From Saccharomonospora amisosensis (lineage in GTDB: Bacteria; Actinomycetota; Actinomycetes; Mycobacteriales; Pseudonocardiaceae), in the NCBI RefSeq assembly GCF_011761185.1, contig NZ_JAAOYM010000002.1, positions 62,001-126,000 on the forward strand: a stretch of 64,000 bases of DNA, given 5' to 3'. Below, in pieces: positions 61,901-64,000 of this stretch. Position numbers and translations under genes: made by a program. Each line of letters opens with the position of its first letter. Position 1 is the first letter of the stretch. The notes below the pieces were generated by a model. That model was not told the DNA's origin, did not search any database, and saw only the letters and a list, made by a program, of their open reading frames with translations.

Positions 61901-62930
61901 GCGTGGTTCCCTCGACGCCGCCCTCGATCATGAGGTGTTCCGAGCCCGCCGTGTCACCCCCGTCGAGGACCACGACGACGTGTGTGGAACCGTCCGCGGG
62001 CGGGGTGGCGGGGTTGAACCTCGGCCGGTTGGCGAGCACGTCGTCGAGCATCGCCTCGATCGCGGTGATGCTGGGCGCGACGAGGCGGATGGGGCCCACC
62101 GCATCGTGCTTGTCGGGATGCAGCGCGTGCGGAATCCATTTCGCCCAGTCCCATGCCTGCCGATCCCTCGGGCCCACGCAGAACGCGGCCAGCACGTCGC
62201 CAGGAGCGTGGAAGGTGCCGAGTTGGGCGAGCATCGCCCTGGCGAGCCCGCGCCCCCGTTCGGTGTCGCCGGTGACATAGATGCGGGAGAACCCGCGAAG
62301 CGCCACCGCCACGGGCAGGTCGGGCACCGTGGAGTAGGTCGTCACGAACTTGCGCAACGCCATCGCGCAAAGCGGTTCCAGCTCGTCGACCGGTTTGGTC
62401 TCCGGCGGCACCAGCGGCGTTGCGAGTTCCTGGCTACCAAGTCCGATTCGGATGATCGTGAAGTCCCAGTCGCCCGGCCTGCGTTCCCACACTCGCGCGC
62501 TCTGCGCCGTTGACCAGAGGCGGTCGGGGTCGGGGTGGCGGTAGAACATGGCCTGACGCTGGCGCGAGATGGTGTCTCGAACCTGTGCGCGTAGCTGGCT
62601 CAGCTTGCGCATGTACTGCCGCCGGTTCTGGATCATCTCCTGCTTGCCAGGCCCCTGTCCGGCCTGGCTCATGATCTGGAACAGGATCATCCCGAGAACC
62701 GCGGCACCGTAAAGGCCGCCCGCTACGTACATGATCGGCCCCGGCGACCGCGCACCGATCAGCAGTCCCATACCGGCGGTGCCCGCCAGCATCGGCAGGA
62801 TCATCAGGACCCTTGTCCAGTTCTTTCCGGTGACGGGCGGGTTCTCAGGTGGCGGGTCCAAAACCACTTCACCGGAAGGCAGTTCGGGCGCGGGCCTACG
62901 TATGGGCCGCTTGACTATGATCGTTGCCAA
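58962..62930 (-). CDS. eccC: Type VII secretion ATPase EccC (fused EccCa-EccCb)
   Basis: A 1322-aa FtsK/SpoIIIE-type motor. Two N-terminal transmembrane helices (VLMILPMLAGTAGMGLLIGA; IMYVAGGLYGAAVLGMILFQ) precede three P-loop ATPase domains: GATGSGKS near residue 480, GGPHSGKS near 837 and GDVESGKS near 1122. The first has Walker B-like LPALLVIVDEFSELL. The single chain joins what mycobacteria often split into EccCa and EccCb. It binds substrate export signals through the last domain and powers secretion. The TTG at 62930 (LATIIVKRPIRRPAPELP) has GGGAGG seven bases ahead; longer frames have no site. It is divergent from eccD by 98 bases. Confidence 0.95.
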   Translation of the reverse strand: MATIIVKRPIRRPAPELPSGEVVLDPPPENPPVTGKNWTRVLMILPMLAGTAGMGLLIGARSPGPIMYVAGGLYGAAVLGMILFQIMSQAGQGPGKQEMIQNRRQYMRKLSQLRAQVRDTISRQRQAMFYRHPDPDRLWSTAQSARVWERRPGDWDFTIIRIGLGSQELATPLVPPETKPVDELEPLCAMALRKFVTTYSTVPDLPVAVALRGFSRIYVTGDTERGRGLARAMLAQLGTFHAPGDVLAAFCVGPRDRQAWDWAKWIPHALHPDKHDAVGPIRLVAPSITAIEAMLDDVLANRPRFNPATPPADGSTHVVVVLDGGDTAGSEHLMIEGGVEGTTLIDLSGTPPRLLDATTLVLDIAADGTLRSRTMDGESTVGKADSLDPAGMLGLARTLAPLRLSSATTAEQPLATSLELTDLLGLGDPYEFDLSESWARRSNRDRLRVPIGVTADGRPMELDLKESAQDGMGPHGLLVGATGSGKSELLRTLVLALAIRHDSEILNFVLVDFKGGATFTKLDRIPHTSAVITNLADELHLVDRMLDAIQGELLRRQELLRKAGNYGSQRDYEKARTAGAPLEPLPALLVIVDEFSELLTARPDFIDMFVQIGRVGRSLGVHLLLASQRLEEGRLRGLDSHLSYRIGLRTFSAMESRAAIGAPDAFQLPRAPGNGFLRAGTEDLVRFRAAYVSGVHRRGASAVRTDDQGRHIDPVQEYSTRYLRPRTTEQLEPTQSRDDEAEAGETLLDVLVERMEGNGRPAHQVWLPPLAEPPTLDQLLTALRTDSERGLTTEDPNLWGALTAAAGVIDRPAEQRRDVCWLELSGAGGNLVVVGGPHSGKSTVIRTIMGSLALTHTPAEVQFFCLDFGGGGLASMRGLAHVSGVSTRRDTTEVRRSVAEAYNLLLEREQRFSEHGIDSMATYRKLLREGKFPEDNFGDVFLVVDGWATLRTEYEQLEPTVTELVNRGLGFGVHVIAAANRWMDLRMNVRDMFGSKLELRLGDPVDSVFGRRQAAAVPEQAPGRGLSPDGAQFLAGVPRVDGRCTDAELSEGIKQLIDSINAGWTGPAAQRVRLLPTDLPYSELPPADEGPGIPVGIAETDLQPVYLDFEAEPHLLLFGDVESGKSNFLRALATGIMGRYTPEQAQIAVVDFRRSLLGLIPDEYLIGYATATKTVQEMVHVTIDAMTKRLPGGDITPEQLRNRSWWSGPELFILVDDLDLVAPNSHSNPLAPLLEFMTQGRDIGLHLVVTRRSGGAGRALFDPVVSRIRDLASPGILMSGNREEGPLIGNRRPGPLPTGRGWLITRSQGELLVQFAHLPQQE

Positions 62931-62937
62931 GGCCGAA

Positions 62938-62943
62938 CCTCCC
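62938..62943 (-). promoter_or_regulatory. Ribosome-binding site deciding the eccC TTG start
   Basis: GGGAGG lies seven bases before TTG at 62930 and there is no comparable site for the upstream GTG/ATG codons in this frame. Confidence 0.7.
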
Positions 62944-63028
62944 GAGAGCGGTTTATCGTGACCCACTGCCGTGGTGCACATTGTTACTCTGCCAGTCGAG
63001 GCGGGGTTCCCAGTTGGAGGTGTGCGGC

Positions 63029-64000
63029 ATGACGTCGGCGATGGGCCTGAAACTGGCCAAGGTGACGATCTCCACGCCGAAACGTGGTATCGATGTCGCC
63101 TTGCCCGAAGACGTCACGCTCGCGGAACTGCTTCCCTACATTCTGCGGCACGCCGGTGACGAAACCGCGGACGCCGGCGAGCGGCACGGAGGCTGGGCGC
63201 TGAGCCGTCCGACAGGTGAACGGCTGGACCCGAGGCAGACCCTTGGCGCGCAGGGCGTCCGCGACGGCGAGGTACTGCACCTCGTTGCCGGGCAGGTCGA
63301 ATGGCCGGAGATCGAGTACGACGATCTGATGGAGACGATCGCCAGCGGTGCCCGGCGTTACGGCCGCAGCTGGGGGCGCGCGGCGACGCGGCGCTGCGGA
63401 CTCGCCGTGGTCGTGGGGATTCTCGCCTTGGCGACGCTGGTCACGTTCCTGTTCCGGCCACCTTGGCTGGTGCCCGGTCTGGTACTGCTCGGCGCGGCGA
63501 CCGTGCTGATGGCGGCGGGCGTCGTCGTCGCGCGGACGGTTCCCGACGCGCTGGCTGGCGCCGCGCTCGCAGGTCCCGGGCTGGTCTACGCCTTTCTCGG
63601 CGGGCTGGTGCTCACCGCGCCGGATCACGCGAACCTGTTCAGCATGGGGGCACCGAGGCTGCTGCTCGGTTCGATCTCGCTGCTGGTGTTCGGGATCGTG
63701 GGTTACGTGGGCATCGCGGCTGTCGGCCGGGTGTTCATGGCCGCGATCACCATCGGACTGCTCGGCACACTCGGCGCGTTGTTCGGCAACCCGCTCAGTC
63801 CGGACGGCGCGGCGGCACTCGTACTGACCGTCGGAATCGCGTTGTTGCCTGGCTACCCGATGCTCGCGGTGCGGCTCGGTCGGGTTCCGCTGCCCGAACT
63901 TCCGCAGCGCTCCGCGGAGCTGCTCGAGGACGACAAGCCTGTGCCGACGCCCGCCGTCTTCGCCGCCGCGGCCCGCGCCGACGAGGTCCTGTCGGGGTTG
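63029..64000 (+). CDS. eccD: Type VII secretion membrane channel EccD (3' end outside window)
   Basis: The first 324 codons of EccD, cut by the window edge. After MTSAMGLKLAKVTISTPKRG comes a ubiquitin-like cytosolic domain (IDVALPEDVTLAELLPYILR, LDPRQTLGAQGVRDGEVLHL), then a linker and the first of eleven expected transmembrane helices (GLAVVVGILALATLVTFLF, LVPGLVLLGAATVLMAAGVV, GLVYAFLGGLVLTA, LLLGSISLLVFGIVGYVGIA, AAITIGLLGTLGALFGN, and more). EccD dimers line the central pore of the ESX complex. GGAGG (63016-63020) precedes the ATG by eight bases. EccB and MycP should follow just beyond the edge. Confidence 0.9.
   Translation, partial: MTSAMGLKLAKVTISTPKRGIDVALPEDVTLAELLPYILRHAGDETADAGERHGGWALSRPTGERLDPRQTLGAQGVRDGEVLHLVAGQVEWPEIEYDDLMETIASGARRYGRSWGRAATRRCGLAVVVGILALATLVTFLFRPPWLVPGLVLLGAATVLMAAGVVVARTVPDALAGAALAGPGLVYAFLGGLVLTAPDHANLFSMGAPRLLLGSISLLVFGIVGYVGIAAVGRVFMAAITIGLLGTLGALFGNPLSPDGAAALVLTVGIALLPGYPMLAVRLGRVPLPELPQRSAELLEDDKPVPTPAVFAAAARADEVLSGL

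Overview
The window is high-GC actinobacterial chromosome. Its core, roughly 10.0-24.1 kb, has the same gene order as the replication-origin side of mycobacterial chromosomes: ppiA, a PH-domain gene, crgA, pabA/trpG, then pknB-pknA-pbpA-rodA-pstP-fhaB-fhaA on the opposite strand. A class E sortase lies between crgA and pabA. With the LAxTG-anchored thioester protein, the type VII secretion locus and many GTG/TTG starts, this points to Pseudonocardiaceae (Saccharomonospora/Amycolatopsis-like). The family assignment is inference. The chromosome origin probably lies not far from the first bases.

Layout. 1-9.2 kb: accessory genes (aldo/keto reductase, orphan hypotheticals, lipoproteins, an FAD monooxygenase with a divergent PadR regulator, a secreted Excalibur nuclease, a metal-linked DUF4396-type membrane protein). 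This stretch also holds decayed genes: a CPBP protease tail, an SRPBCC remnant, and a small ESX-target-like ORF closed by an in-frame TAG. 9.2-24.1 kb: the conserved growth and division cluster. PknA and PknB (PASTA receptor) phosphorylate envelope and division targets, PstP reverses this, FhaA and FhaB bind phosphothreonine, and PbpA with RodA build septal or lateral peptidoglycan. 24.2-31.8 kb: tRNA-Leu(CAG), a Cys/Met PLP enzyme, the sortase-anchored thioester protein, two overlapping CitE/HpcH lyases, and a third receptor-type Ser/Thr kinase with an unknown partner. 31.8-40.1 kb: small redox and PLP enzymes, a dihydrofolate-reductase-like pseudogene with three lesions next to a TetR gene, and a regulator cluster (two small unknowns, an XRE-TPR regulator with a Tat-like segment, and an APH-type kinase). 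40.2-42.7 kb: a copper operon (membrane protein, internally shortened YcnI, CopC, CopD). 42.9-48.2 kb: a translationally coupled osmoprotectant operon (BCCT carrier plus OpuC-type ABC importer). 48.2-50.4 kb: a DUF6474-type protein and a TM0106-family RecB-like nuclease. 50.4-64.0 kb: a type VII (ESX-like) secretion locus with EccE and its coupled partner, a VWA surface protein, a CxxC protein, two unusual candidate substrates, a fused EccC and the start of EccD.

No CRISPR array, insertion sequence or intact prophage was seen. The most unusual parts are the ESX locus with a collagen-like PPE/WXG-like protein and a YD-like protein, nine near-identical 36-bp repeats in fhaA, a YcnI that has lost its middle while keeping frame, and a PadR switch in which the monooxygenase appears leaderless. 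Family names come from sequence recognition and memory; no search was run.
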